DNA of 28,672 nucleotides, taken from positions 1-28,672 of the forward strand of contig CAXBAF010000039.1 in assembly GCA_963973795.1 (NCBI GenBank), given 5' to 3'. The translations under genes were made by a program, and so were the position numbers. Positions within the stretch are counted from its first letter, which is position 1, and each line of letters opens with the position of its first letter. The notes beneath the pieces are model-generated. The model was not told where the DNA came from, made no database searches, and was given only the letters and a program-made list of their open reading frames with translations. The stretch comes from UBA1926 sp002337215 (GTDB taxonomy: Bacteria; Planctomycetota; Phycisphaerae; Phycisphaerales; UBA1924). Of the stretch, positions 1 to 7,912 are shown in pieces.

Positions 1-527
1 CCCGCCAGTTCATCGGAGTCCACGCCGTGCGCCGCGAGCCACCGCTTGTCCAGGCCGACCATGCTCGCGAGATACCCACCCGCCGAATGTCCCGAAAGAA
101 ACACCCGATCGCGCGAGCCCCCAAGGTCCTCGATGTGATCCATGACCCAGGCGACCGAGGCAGCTGCGTCTTCGATATACACCGGAGATGACACGCGAGG
201 ATGCAGCCGGTAGCCAACACCGACAACCGCGATCCCCTTGTCTTTCAAGCCCTCGGGGATCTCCCGTTTCCCGTTCCGCAGACCGCCCGCGTGGAACCAG
301 ACAACCGTCGCGAAGTCTTTCGCACCCTCCGGAACATACACGTCCAGCAGGCACTGCTCGCGCGCGTACGCGTCGAGTTCCGATTCATCGAGATAGAACA
401 CGCCCGAGCGGCGGACCTCCTGCCCGCTCGCGGTCGGCGCAGCGAGCATGGTCACCAGCATCGTCGCCGCGAGCGTCAAGCACACGCCGCAGCGTCCCGC
501 GGCCCGGTTCTGATTGTGAGCGATCAT
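1..527 (-). CDS. Secreted alpha/beta hydrolase (carboxylesterase-like), 3' part outside window
   Basis: The leftward reading frame from the ATG at 527 encodes an N-terminal signal-like segment (hydrophobic stretch around residues 15-33, ending ASGQ), then a core typical of the alpha/beta-hydrolase esterase/lipase group. An HAGG oxyanion-hole-like motif lies near residue 75. It is followed by GVGYRLHP and then by the nucleophile elbow GHSAGG, with Ser as the presumed catalytic nucleophile. The Asp and His of the triad would lie beyond the window edge. Small BD-FAE/acetylxylan-esterase-like hydrolases are organised this way and are usually exported; the substrate cannot be told. The gene starts 53 bases after the murA stop on the same strand, so cotranscription is plausible. 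No strong Shine-Dalgarno sequence is visible, and an in-frame GTG at 545 is an alternative start. Confidence 0.82.
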   Translation of the reverse strand, partial: MIAHNQNRAAGRCGVCLTLAATMLVTMLAAPTASGQEVRRSGVFYLDESELDAYAREQCLLDVYVPEGAKDFATVVWFHAGGLRNGKREIPEGLKDKGIAVVGVGYRLHPRVSSPVYIEDAAASVAWVMDHIEDLGGSRDRVFLSGHSAGGYLASMVGLDKRWLAAHGVDSDELA

Positions 528-580
528 CCGCTGAGTGAACCGACGCAGATGCGGCACGCCATCGTCGATGCGGGGGGCGA

Positions 581-1888
581 TCACACCGACTCCTTCGTCC
601 GCTCGATCACCGCCCCGACCGCCGCGAGCCGCTCTTCCATCCGCTCGTATCCGCGGTCGAGGTGGTACACCCGGTTCACCACCGTCTCCCCCTCCGCCGC
701 CAGCCCCGCGAGCACCAGCCCCGCGCTCGCCCGCAGATCGCTCGCCATCACCGGCGCGCCCTTCAGCGAGCGCACGCCGCTGACCACCACCGTGTTCCCC
801 TGCCGGAACAGCCGCGCCCCCATCCGGCTCAGCTCCGCGACATGCAAGAACCGCTCCGGGAAGATCTTCTCGGTCACCACGCTGTTCCCGTCCGACAGAC
901 AGAGCAGCGCCATCAGTTGGGCCTGCACGTCCGTCGGGAACCCGGGGTGCGGCTGCGTCGTCACCTCGATCGGCTTGATCACCCGGTCCGCCGTGACCCG
1001 TACCGCGCACCGCAACGGGTCGCAGTCCTTCTCGACGGGCTCGACCCGCACACCCGCGGCCTCCAGCCGATCGACGACGGCGAGCAGGCAATCCAACGGA
1101 CAATCCTCGAGCGTGAGCGCCCCGTTCGTGATCGCCGCGGCGCACATATACGTCGCCGCCTCGATCCGGTCGGGCAGCACCGCATGGTCCGCCCCGCCCA
1201 GTTTTTCCACGCCGTGGATCGTCATCCGGGGCGATCCCGCGCCCTCGATCTGGGCACCCATCGCAGTCAGCAGTTTCGCGAGATCCACGATCTCGGGCTC
1301 GCACGCGGCGCACTCGATGATCGTCGTCCCCTCCGCGAGCGTCGCGGCCGACATCACGTTCGCCGTCCCGAGCACCGTGCTCCCGAACGCCCCGCCCAGG
1401 AAGATCGTGTCCCCCCGCAGCCGGCCGCCCGGCGCGCGCGCGATGATGTCCCCGCCGTCGAGTTCGATCTCGGCGCCCAGCGCCTCCATGCCCCGCAGGT
1501 GCAGGTCCACGGGCCGGTCCCCGATCGCGCACCCGCCAGGCATCGAGACCCGCGCCCTCCCCCGCGCCGCCAAGAGCGGCCCGAGCACGCAGATGCTCGC
1601 CCGCATCGTGCGCACGATGTCGTACCGGGCGTGGCTCTCCGAATCATCGGTGACCCGCATTGTCTCGGCCCGAGCGCCGTTCGCCGATGTCTGTTCGATC
1701 TCGACGCCGAGTTCGCCCAGCAGGCGACGCATGTTCCCGATGTCGGCGAGGTCGGGGATCCCGCGCAGCGTGACCGGCTGATCGCTCAACAGCGACGCCG
1801 CCATCAGCGGGAGCGCCGCGTTCTTCGACCCGTTGATGCGCACGGTGCCGTCCAGCCGCCGCCCGCCCTCGATCACAAATCGGTCCAT
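581..1888 (-). CDS. murA: UDP-N-acetylglucosamine 1-carboxyvinyltransferase (MurA)
   Basis: The 435-residue product transfers enolpyruvate from PEP to UDP-GlcNAc in the cytoplasm, the first committed step of peptidoglycan synthesis. The EPSP-synthase fold is evident throughout. Lys22-Asn23 lie in GSKNAALPLMA. The PEP-reactive cysteine, equivalent to E. coli Cys115, is Cys120 in PGGCAIGDRPVDLH. The catalytic Asp is residue 320 in HPGFPTDVQAQ. Having Cys rather than Asp at position 120 predicts fosfomycin sensitivity at the target level. Length is close to the family norm (about 420). A GAGGAG ribosome-binding site lies about 7 bases before the ATG. Its presence fits planctomycetes that retain a peptidoglycan pathway. 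It is followed on the same strand by the secreted hydrolase. Confidence 0.97.
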   Translation of the reverse strand: MDRFVIEGGRRLDGTVRINGSKNAALPLMAASLLSDQPVTLRGIPDLADIGNMRRLLGELGVEIEQTSANGARAETMRVTDDSESHARYDIVRTMRASICVLGPLLAARGRARVSMPGGCAIGDRPVDLHLRGMEALGAEIELDGGDIIARAPGGRLRGDTIFLGGAFGSTVLGTANVMSAATLAEGTTIIECAACEPEIVDLAKLLTAMGAQIEGAGSPRMTIHGVEKLGGADHAVLPDRIEAATYMCAAAITNGALTLEDCPLDCLLAVVDRLEAAGVRVEPVEKDCDPLRCAVRVTADRVIKPIEVTTQPHPGFPTDVQAQLMALLCLSDGNSVVTEKIFPERFLHVAELSRMGARLFRQGNTVVVSGVRSLKGAPVMASDLRASAGLVLAGLAAEGETVVNRVYHLDRGYERMEERLAAVGAVIERTKESV

Positions 1889-2001
1889 CGATGACTCCTC
1901 GGTGCGCCGAGTCTATTCGGCGTCCCGGGAGTCATCGGCAGACCCGATCCTCGCCCGCCACTCGCGGCGACCGTGGTCAGACCAGAGAGATGTCAGAGCC
2001 C

Positions 2002-2460
2002 TTACCGAGGCCGCGGCGTGTAGAGGTAGTTTCCGCCGCCCCCGAACCGCGAACCGCCCCCGCCGCGGAACCCACCGAACGACCTCCCAGCCCCGGGGGT
2101 CGTGAAGATGATGATCTGCTGCGGGTTGCGGTTCAGCGTCGTCCGCCGTTGGGCGGCGATGGTCGGCAGCGGCGCTTGCGGCCACTGATCGATCGCCGTG
2201 AGCGCACGCGGATCGGCGTACGCGAGGTTCCCGTCGTTGCGTCCGAACTCTGGACGCACCCAGTCGGGCGTCTGCGCCATCGCCGTCGTGACCGCCGGCG
2301 TGTTGAAGACCGCCGTCGACGACTGCCCCCGGTTCCCGCTGGGCAGGCCCTCGGTCCGCCTGGCAAGCGGCACGTTCACCGTCGTCGCGCAGCCGGTCGC
2401 GGCCAACACCGTCGCGGCGAGCAGGCCGAGCCCGAGCACGCGGGCGGGGTTCGGGTTCAT
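2002..2460 (-). CDS. Small lipoprotein with Gly-rich C-terminus, unknown function
   Basis: The frame extends further upstream, but the ATG at 2460 gives a 152-residue protein with a clear lipoprotein signal: a short basic n-region, a hydrophobic core and the lipobox LAATGC, with Cys24 as the lipidation site. The mature part is polar and Ala/Thr/Asn-rich. It contains a PDWVRPEFGRNDGN-like segment and ends in a Gly/Phe/Arg-rich tail (SFGGFRGGGG, RFGGGG). No enzymatic domain is recognised. It is expected to be anchored to a membrane facing the periplasm. It lies between pdxA and murA on the same strand, with gaps of about 200 and 113 bases. An ATG at 2490 is an alternative start, but it places residues ahead of the signal without benefit. 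Confidence 0.72.
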   Translation of the reverse strand: MNPNPARVLGLGLLAATVLAATGCATTVNVPLARRTEGLPSGNRGQSSTAVFNTPAVTTAMAQTPDWVRPEFGRNDGNLAYADPRALTAIDQWPQAPLPTIAAQRRTTLNRNPQQIIIFTTPGAGRSFGGFRGGGGSRFGGGGNYLYTPRPR

Positions 2461-2530
2461 CCGATTCTGATTGGGCGCAGCATCTCTCATGCCCAACCAA
2501 GGGGCAACCAGCGTGCCGCGGGCCGCAGGC

Positions 2531-2553
2531 CGCACTGAACCACCATCAGTGCG
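2531..2553. other. Perfect 8-bp stem-loop between pdxA and the lipoprotein gene
   Basis: CGCACTGA at 2531-2538 and TCAGTGCG at 2546-2553 are exact reverse complements separated by a 7-base loop. It lies in the 200-base gap downstream of pdxA and about 70 bases upstream of the lipoprotein start. No T-run follows on either strand, so it is not a standard intrinsic terminator. It could be an mRNA 3'-end stabiliser or an operator. Confidence 0.45.
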
Positions 2554-2661
2554 ATTCCCCCCGGCTCTTTTCGGACGTGTGTCGATTCCACGCAACACCG
2601 ACCATCGCGGCCTGTCGCCGCTCGGCAACGCGTCGCGTGCAAGGCCCAGACAGAGGATGCG

Positions 2662-3801
2662 TTATTCGGACGCGCTCGCGCCCCGACCCTCGGTCTGTGA
2701 TCCCGAGGCATCGGTGGGGGACCGCAGCATCCGCTCGGCCGTCTCGATCGCGGCGGTCATGCTCCCCGCGTCGGCGACACCCCGACCCGCGATATCAAAC
2801 GCCGTCCCGTGGTCCGGGCTCGTGCGCACGGTCGGCAACCCGACCGTGATGTTCACCGACCTGTCCCGCGCGAGCAGTTTGACCGGGATCAACCCCTGGT
2901 CGTGGTACATCGCGACGACCAGATCGAACTCGCCGCTCACGGCTCTCCCGAAGATCGTGTCACCCGGGAAGGGTCCTTCTACGCGCATCCCGTGGTTGGT
3001 CGCGAGCGTGATCGCGGGCTCGATGAGCCGGGTCTCCTCGTCGCCCATCAGCCCGCCCTCGCCCGCGTGGGGGTTGAGCCCGCACACGGCGACGCGCGGA
3101 TTCGCGATCCCGAGCTGCTTGCACCCCTGCACGCCCAGATCGATCGCGTCGAACACCTTGCCGATGGTCAGCACATCGCGGATCTCGTTGAGCGGCACAT
3201 GCACCGTCGCGAGGCTCACCCGCAGATCGGGCCCCTCGAACATCATCGCGAAGCGCCTGGTATTGAACTTCGCCCCCAGCAGTTCGGTGTGCCCCGGGTG
3301 CCGGTTGTGCCCGGCCGCGTGCCACGCCGACTTGCTGATCGGCGCGGTCACGATCCCGTCGGCGCGCCCCGGCGTGCCGAGCGGGAGCTTCGCCGATTCG
3401 ATCGCGTCGCAGACCCAGCGGTAGCTCAGCGCTCCGTTGAGCTTGTGCACCCCGCGCTCGAACCGGATCGGCTGATCCTCCCCCGGCCCACGCAGCGCAC
3501 CGGACCGCTTTGTGCGCACGTCCGCGTCCGAGTCGATCAGCAGCACCCGGTGCCCGAGCGCCGAGTCCAACAGATCAGACCCGCGGTCGATGCTCCACCA
3601 GAACGGCTCGATGCCGAGCATCTCGGCCGCGGCGTGCATCGCGGTCCCCGAGCCGTGCACAACGAACCGTGTGCTCGCGGTGGTCCCCGCAAGGGACTGG
3701 ACGACGATCTCCGGACCGATCCCGCCCGGATCGCCCATCGTGACCGCCAGCGTGGGCGTGTCCGTGCGCGCGAACTCGGTTGGAGTGGGACCCTTCGGCA
3801 T
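2662..3801 (-). CDS. pdxA: 4-hydroxythreonine-4-phosphate dehydrogenase (PdxA)
   Basis: The 379-residue product matches PdxA, the NAD-dependent enzyme that oxidises 4-phosphohydroxy-L-threonine in the DXP-dependent pyridoxal phosphate pathway. The signature MGDPGGIGPE lies near residue 22. The three metal-binding histidines are all visible: His171 in HPGHTELLG, His245 in GLNPHAGEGG and His300 in YHDQGLIPVK. The substrate/NAD region VGLPTVRTSPDHGTAFDIAG is intact. It is about 50 residues longer than E. coli PdxA, through a 20-residue N-terminal lead and a Ser/Gly-rich tail. It starts 30 bases after the stop of the ABC permease gene on the same strand, so it may be read from the same message. 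The Shine-Dalgarno sequence is weak. Confidence 0.96.
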   Translation of the reverse strand: MPKGPTPTEFARTDTPTLAVTMGDPGGIGPEIVVQSLAGTTASTRFVVHGSGTAMHAAAEMLGIEPFWWSIDRGSDLLDSALGHRVLLIDSDADVRTKRSGALRGPGEDQPIRFERGVHKLNGALSYRWVCDAIESAKLPLGTPGRADGIVTAPISKSAWHAAGHNRHPGHTELLGAKFNTRRFAMMFEGPDLRVSLATVHVPLNEIRDVLTIGKVFDAIDLGVQGCKQLGIANPRVAVCGLNPHAGEGGLMGDEETRLIEPAITLATNHGMRVEGPFPGDTIFGRAVSGEFDLVVAMYHDQGLIPVKLLARDRSVNITVGLPTVRTSPDHGTAFDIAGRGVADAGSMTAAIETAERMLRSPTDASGSQTEGRGASASE

Positions 3802-3831
3802 CCAAACAGTCTAGGGGACGCCGAACGCGGA

Positions 3832-5559
3832 TCAGACCCGGAAGATCGCACCCATCTTCTTACCCAGCAGCGCCGACGCGGTGAGCAGCGTCACCGTCAG
3901 CAGGCCCATCCCCCACACACCCATCGCGCTGGCGATGTACGGCCCGTCGCCCAGACGGAGGGTGAACTCGTAGATCTTCTTGGTGATCGGGAAATGCGTC
4001 GCCCGCTGCGCGAGGATCAGGCTGTCGGAGACCTCGAGCATGCTGAACGAGAAGACCAGCAGCCCGCCCGCGACGAGGTTCGCGGTGATCAGCGGGAGGA
4101 TCACGCTCCGGATCGCGCGCACCCGGCTCGCCCCCAGGTTGATCGCCGCTTCCTCGAGCTCGCCCGAGGTCTGCTCGAGTCCCGCGACGCTCGAGCGCAC
4201 GATGTAGGGAAGCCGGCGGACCGCGTAGGCGATGATCAGCAGCGGGAACGGGTTGGGGTTCTGCCCGAGGACAGCAAGGTCGAAGATCGTGCCGTCCAGC
4301 GGGCCCCCGTCGTTGAAGGGCCAGCGGAGCGTCACCGCGACGTAACCGAACGCGAGCACCAGGCCCGGCACCGCGAGCGGGAGCATGCAGAACGCGTCGA
4401 GCAGGTTGCGCCCCCACGCGGTCGTGCGCACGATCAGGTACCCGATCAGCACACCCAGCCCGATGTCGAGCATCATCGCGGCGAACGAGAGCCCCAGCGA
4501 ATTGGTGATCGAGCCGAACGCCTCGGGCGACCCGAGGGCCTGCTCGTAGTGGCTCGTTGTCCAGCCCGAAGGCAGCACGCTGCCGTACCAGCTCGTGGGC
4601 TCGGCGAGGCTCACGATCGTGACGCCGATATGCGGCACGACGGCGATGAGCGTGACGATCGCGAATGCGAGCGTGCCGCCCCAGCCGGCGAGCCCCGTGA
4701 GCGGCTTAAGACCACCCGATCGGCTTGCGCGGGTCTGCATCGCGTGCCCCCGTTTGCCGAACGTGAGCTTGCCGACCGCGTAGAGAAGGATCGAGACGGA
4801 GAGCAGCACGACGGTGAGCGCGTACGGCCTCGCGGAGCCTTCGACCTCCTTGAGCCCGTTGAAGATCTGGACGGGCGTGACCTCGTTGAAGTCAAACATC
4901 AAGGGCGTGCCCAGCTCGGTAAACGACCAGATGAAGACGATCGTGCCACCCGCAAAGAGGCCGGGGCGGATGAGCGGGAGCGTGATCTTGGTGAACCGGC
5001 GCCACGGCCCCGAGCCCAGGTTCTCGGCGGCCTCGCTCATCGCGGGGTCGATGTTGGCGAGGGCCGCGGTCGCGTTCAGATAGATGATGGGGTAGAGGTG
5101 GAGCGCCTCGACGAGGATCACGCCCCAGAAGCGGGCGGTCCCGATCGGGTCGTAGTCGGTCCCGAACATTGCGTTGAACGCACCCTCGCGGCCCATGAGG
5201 GCGCGCACGCCGATCGCCCCGACGAAGGGCGGCAGGATCAGCGGGACCAGGATCGCTGCCTCGAAGACCTTCTTGAACGGGAAGGAGTGCCCCGCGCTGA
5301 GCACCGCGAGCGGGAGCGCGATGAGCACGCACAGCAGGGTGGTGCCGACCGCGATCGAGAGCGCATTCAGCAGCCCAGCGATGGTGGTGGGGTCCTCGAA
5401 GATGAGCTTCAGGTGGTCGAGCGTCCAGCCTTCGCCCGTGGACGGGTCGGCGGCGAAGCCCCCGCGCACCGTCAGCAGGATCGGGTAGACGAGCAGGACC
5501 GCGAGCAGCGCGATCGAGGCGAGGACGAGGGTTTGTTGGATCCACCTGCCGGACTTCAT
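3832..5559 (-). CDS. Fused two-domain ABC transporter permease (iron(III)/FbpB-like)
   Basis: The 575-residue, highly hydrophobic protein is a tandem fusion of two BPD_transp_1 (MetI-like) permease units with about 12 membrane segments. Each half carries an EAA loop for contact with the ATPase. The first is around residues 175-200 (SEAAENLGSG then KITLPLIRPG) and the second around 468-492 (LEEAAINLGAS then SVILPLITANL). The fused arrangement is typical of Fe(III)/FbpB or thiamine/ThiP-type importers; substrate assignment is inference only. Neither the ATP-binding subunit nor the solute-binding protein is present in the window. The gene starts 9 bases after the stop of the M16 homologue and precedes pdxA by 30 bases. 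The three genes look like a leftward operon. Confidence 0.9.
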   Translation of the reverse strand: MKSGRWIQQTLVLASIALLAVLLVYPILLTVRGGFAADPSTGEGWTLDHLKLIFEDPTTIAGLLNALSIAVGTTLLCVLIALPLAVLSAGHSFPFKKVFEAAILVPLILPPFVGAIGVRALMGREGAFNAMFGTDYDPIGTARFWGVILVEALHLYPIIYLNATAALANIDPAMSEAAENLGSGPWRRFTKITLPLIRPGLFAGGTIVFIWSFTELGTPLMFDFNEVTPVQIFNGLKEVEGSARPYALTVVLLSVSILLYAVGKLTFGKRGHAMQTRASRSGGLKPLTGLAGWGGTLAFAIVTLIAVVPHIGVTIVSLAEPTSWYGSVLPSGWTTSHYEQALGSPEAFGSITNSLGLSFAAMMLDIGLGVLIGYLIVRTTAWGRNLLDAFCMLPLAVPGLVLAFGYVAVTLRWPFNDGGPLDGTIFDLAVLGQNPNPFPLLIIAYAVRRLPYIVRSSVAGLEQTSGELEEAAINLGASRVRAIRSVILPLITANLVAGGLLVFSFSMLEVSDSLILAQRATHFPITKKIYEFTLRLGDGPYIASAMGVWGMGLLTVTLLTASALLGKKMGAIFRV

Positions 5560-5568
5560 GCGGCGAGT

Positions 5569-6810
5569 TTAGGGGGCGGGGGGCGTCAAAGGGGTCGGAC
5601 CGACGGTCTGAATCGTCAGTGTCCCGAGCGACCGGCTCGCGGCGTACGCATTGAGCGACTCGAGCGTCACAGCGTCGATCTGGGCGGCGATCTCATCGAG
5701 CGAGCGAGCCGAACCGCGGTTGTGGAGATCCGCCGCGAGCGAGGCCGCGCGGCCTCGGGTCGATTCGCCGCTAAACACGATCCGGCTCTTGATGCCGTTG
5801 ACGGCGCGGTCGAACTCCTCGCGGGTGATCGGGGCCTCTCCGTTGATCCGGTGGAGCTCGGCGCAGAGGACATCAAGGGACTCCTGCGCGCGCTCGGGCG
5901 TGGTCCCGACGTAGGCGGTCACGGTCCCCGTCTCCTTCGTCGGCGAGTAGGACGCGTTGACCGAGTAGCACAGGCCCCGCTTCTCGCGGACCTCGGTGAA
6001 CAGCCGGCTCGACATGCCGCCGCTGAGCACGCCGATGAGGACGCGTTCGAGCGCGACATCGGCGCTGGGCTCGCGCGGCGCGTCGTGGACGACGATGATC
6101 TGGACCTGCTGCGCGTCGTCATGCTCGTGGTGGTAGCCGCGGGGCGCGTCGGCGCCGGTCTCCATCGTCGCGCGATCGCCCGACCAACCGTTGAGTAAGT
6201 CGTTGAGGCGGTCGGCCGCGTGCGCGGGGTCGATGTTGCCCGCGATCGCGAGGATCGCGCCGTCCGGCTGTGCGAACCGCGACCAATCGGCGGCGAGCCC
6301 ATCGCGTGTGAGCGAGGCGAGGCCTGCCTCTGTGCCCATCCCCGAGCGGTTCAGGGGCGAGGGATAGTGCTTCGCTCTCGCGCCGAGGACGCATCGTTCC
6401 TGCGGATCGTCGGCGAGTGATGCGAGAGACTGCAGGCAGAGTTCGCGCGACGCGTCGAACGACGCCTGCTCGAATCGCGGGCGGCGGATTGTGTCGGCGA
6501 GCAGGGCGCTCGCATCATCGAACCGGTCCGCGAGCATCGTCGATGCGAGCTTGGTGTAGAGGCGCGTGTTGTTGGTCGAGCGCGTCGCGCCGAGCATGTC
6601 GAACGCGTCGGCTTGTGCGCGCGAATCGAGGTCGCCCGCGCCGCGCAGGAGCAGCTCGCTCCACATCGGCGCGCGGCCTTCGTGCGCGATCGGGTCGTGC
6701 GCATCGCCAACAGGGATCAAAAAATGCAGCGCAAGTGACTGAACCGCAAAATTTTTTTCGACGACGAGTGTCGCGCCGCAGTCGAGTGTGGTTGTGGTGA
6801 TCGTTGGCAT
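5569..6810 (-). CDS. M16 family peptidase homologue lacking the zinc motif
   Basis: The frame is open further upstream, but the ATG at 6810 is preceded by GAAGGAAACG and begins the conserved fold, giving 413 residues. This matches an M16B/MPP-type subunit with two repeats. The C-terminal hallmark is present: LSGGMSSRLFTEVREKRGLCYS around residue 270. The inverted zinc motif HxxEH, expected near residue 48 between G-A and LLLRG, reads PMWSE, so both His and the Glu are replaced. The protein should therefore be proteolytically inactive by itself, like the non-catalytic partners (alpha-MPP type) that pair with an active subunit. No active partner is in the window. There is no evident signal peptide. 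It is the first gene of a likely operon with the ABC permease and pdxA. Confidence 0.88.
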   Translation of the reverse strand: MPTITTTTLDCGATLVVEKNFAVQSLALHFLIPVGDAHDPIAHEGRAPMWSELLLRGAGDLDSRAQADAFDMLGATRSTNNTRLYTKLASTMLADRFDDASALLADTIRRPRFEQASFDASRELCLQSLASLADDPQERCVLGARAKHYPSPLNRSGMGTEAGLASLTRDGLAADWSRFAQPDGAILAIAGNIDPAHAADRLNDLLNGWSGDRATMETGADAPRGYHHEHDDAQQVQIIVVHDAPREPSADVALERVLIGVLSGGMSSRLFTEVREKRGLCYSVNASYSPTKETGTVTAYVGTTPERAQESLDVLCAELHRINGEAPITREEFDRAVNGIKSRIVFSGESTRGRAASLAADLHNRGSARSLDEIAAQIDAVTLESLNAYAASRSLGTLTIQTVGPTPLTPPAP

Positions 6811-7284
6811 CGTTTCCTTCGCAATCGTGGTGCGTGCGCGGAGTGTATTCGTCGTGTGCGCGCGACGCGCGATCGTACTCGTTGTGGAAACACTGCGCGG
6901 TGAACGCGCACGATATCGCATCGAACGTGCGGCGATCGTTCGCGAAGATGGGGGCATTGCGTTGTTGTCGCGGCGTCGACTCAATCTTCACGAGTGTGTG
7001 CGCGATGCTGCGCAGCGCAGCGCACGCGCATGTGCGCGTCAACGATGATCCGGTGTTGCGTGCGCGCGGAACGCGCTGTGCAGGGCGCGCGTCGCAATGC
7101 CTTCGCGAGGTTGCAGAGCGCACAAAAATCGGTATGTTCCGCATGACGCGTCGCATGAAGCGCGTGGTTTGCTCAAGCGTCGCTTCACTTGGCTCCGATA
7201 GAGCCAGTTGTGGGCGCACGTGCGTGGGTTGCGCGTGATCGTCCGTGTCGCATGATGCTGAGTCACACACCGAGGAGCACTGCT
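6811..7284. other. Long non-coding divergent region upstream of the histone-like gene
   Basis: About 470 bases separate the divergent M16 homologue and the histone-like gene. Frames open in this stretch have poor, inconsistent codon use, and none starts with a convincing ribosome-binding site. The sequence is unusually dense in alternating CG/GC words such as GTGCGCGCGACGCGCG. The last 130 bases hold two tandem hairpins, listed separately. Promoters for both divergent genes should lie here, but I could not assign boxes with confidence. Confidence 0.5.
7156..7206 (+). promoter_or_regulatory. Two tandem hairpins in the leader of the histone-like gene
   Basis: TGAAGCG at 7156-7162 pairs exactly with CGCTTCA at 7181-7187. 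Three bases later TGGCTC at 7190-7195 pairs exactly with GAGCCA at 7201-7206 around a 5-base loop. The pair ends about 80 bases before the ATG at 7285. A role in mRNA stability or translational control is inference. Confidence 0.4.
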
Positions 7285-7671
7285 ATGGCCAAGAAGGCTG
7301 CGAAGAAGAAAGCGACCAAGAAGAAAGCCGCGAAGAAGGCGACCAAGAAGAAGGCCGCCAAGAAGAAGGTCGCGAAGAAGAAGGTTGCCAAGAAGGCGAC
7401 GCGCAAGAAGGCCGCCAAGAAGAAGGCGACCAAGAAGAAAGCCACCAAGAAGGCCGCCAAGAAGAAGGCGACCAAGAAGAAGGCAACGCGCAAGAAGGCG
7501 ACCAAGAAGAAGGCAACGAAGAAGAAGGCGACCAAGAAGGCTGCCAAGAAGAAGGCGACGAAGAAGAAGGCCACCAAGAAGAAGGCGACCAAGAAGGCCG
7601 CCAAGAAGAAGGCCACCAAGAAAAAGTCGACCCGCAAGAAGGCGACTCGCCGTAAGGCCACCCGCCTCTGA
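7285..7671 (+). CDS. Histone H1-like, lysine/alanine-rich DNA-binding protein
   Basis: The 128-residue product consists almost entirely of Lys and Ala with Thr, and a few Arg, Val and Ser, in repeated units such as KKATKKKA and KKAAKKKA. It resembles the C-terminal tail of eukaryotic histone H1 and bacterial H1-like proteins (Hc1/AlgP/BpH1 type). Such proteins bind DNA electrostatically and compact the nucleoid; regulation of gene expression is possible. There is no globular domain. The start at 7285 is fixed by a GAGGAG sequence 7 bases upstream and by the canonical MAKKA opening; an upstream in-frame ATG at 7189 lies in the structured leader and is rejected. The repetitive DNA leaves other frames open on both strands. 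A strong intrinsic terminator follows at 7777-7809. Confidence 0.93.
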   Translation: MAKKAAKKKATKKKAAKKATKKKAAKKKVAKKKVAKKATRKKAAKKKATKKKATKKAAKKKATKKKATRKKATKKKATKKKATKKAAKKKATKKKATKKKATKKAAKKKATKKKSTRKKATRRKATRL

Positions 7672-7681
7672 CCCCCACAAA

Positions 7682-7766
7682 TTGGTGCCGGGGTCGGGCG
7701 GAGTCCCGCTGATATCCTCGGTGCTCAGGTCAGCAGACACCGCCGACGAAACCCGTCGGCACCAAA
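7682..7766 (+). other. Structured RNA-like segment with alternative pairings downstream of the histone-like gene
   Basis: TTGGTGCCG at 7682-7690 pairs exactly with CGGCACCAA at 7757-7765, enclosing an internal short hairpin CGGG/CCCG near 7694-7707. The right arm competes with a perfect local hairpin: CCGACG (7743-7748), a 5-base loop, then CGTCGG (7754-7759). Mutually exclusive stems followed 10 bases later by an intrinsic terminator resemble an attenuator layout. It could also simply be a structured 3' UTR of the histone-like mRNA. Confidence 0.4.
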
Positions 7767-7776
7767 TACCCAAAAC

Positions 7777-7809
7777 GGGGGCTGGTCATTCAGGCCGGCT
7801 CCCTTTTTT
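7777..7809 (+). terminator. Rho-independent terminator after the histone-like gene
   Basis: GGGGGCTGG at 7777-7785 pairs along all 9 positions (two G-T wobbles) with CCGGCTCCC at 7795-7803 around a 9-base loop. It is followed at once by six T residues (7804-7809). It lies 105 bases after the stop of the histone-like gene and about 100 bases before the next start. Confidence 0.85.
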
Positions 7810-7912
7810 CTGCGCCCGATTGGCCGGTCGCGCCGTCGAATGTGCATCCGGTCGGCAAATGCCTCCCGATCGTTGCTGGACGGCCGCGTGCCGAGCGAGA
7901 GAGAATACCGGC

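Noticed and set aside
201..1781. A 526-codon rightward open frame
   Set aside because: It lies antisense to murA and the secreted hydrolase. No domain is visible and its composition is Ser/Arg/Thr-rich, as expected from high GC.
2809..6198. A 1129-codon rightward open frame
   Set aside because: It is antisense to pdxA, the ABC permease and the M16 homologue, all of which have clear family motifs. Its translation is Arg/Asp/Glu-rich shadow sequence.
6804..7238. A 144-codon rightward frame in the long gene-free region
   Set aside because: No ribosome-binding site, Arg/Cys/Ser-rich composition and no codon-position bias.
7039..7773. Long Leu/Gly-rich open frame antisense to the histone-like gene (and a similar Phe/Ala/Leu-rich frame at 7263-7661)
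   Set aside because: The AAG/GCC-rich repeats lack stop codons in any frame. These hydrophobic translations are mirror images of the lysine-rich gene, with no start signals.
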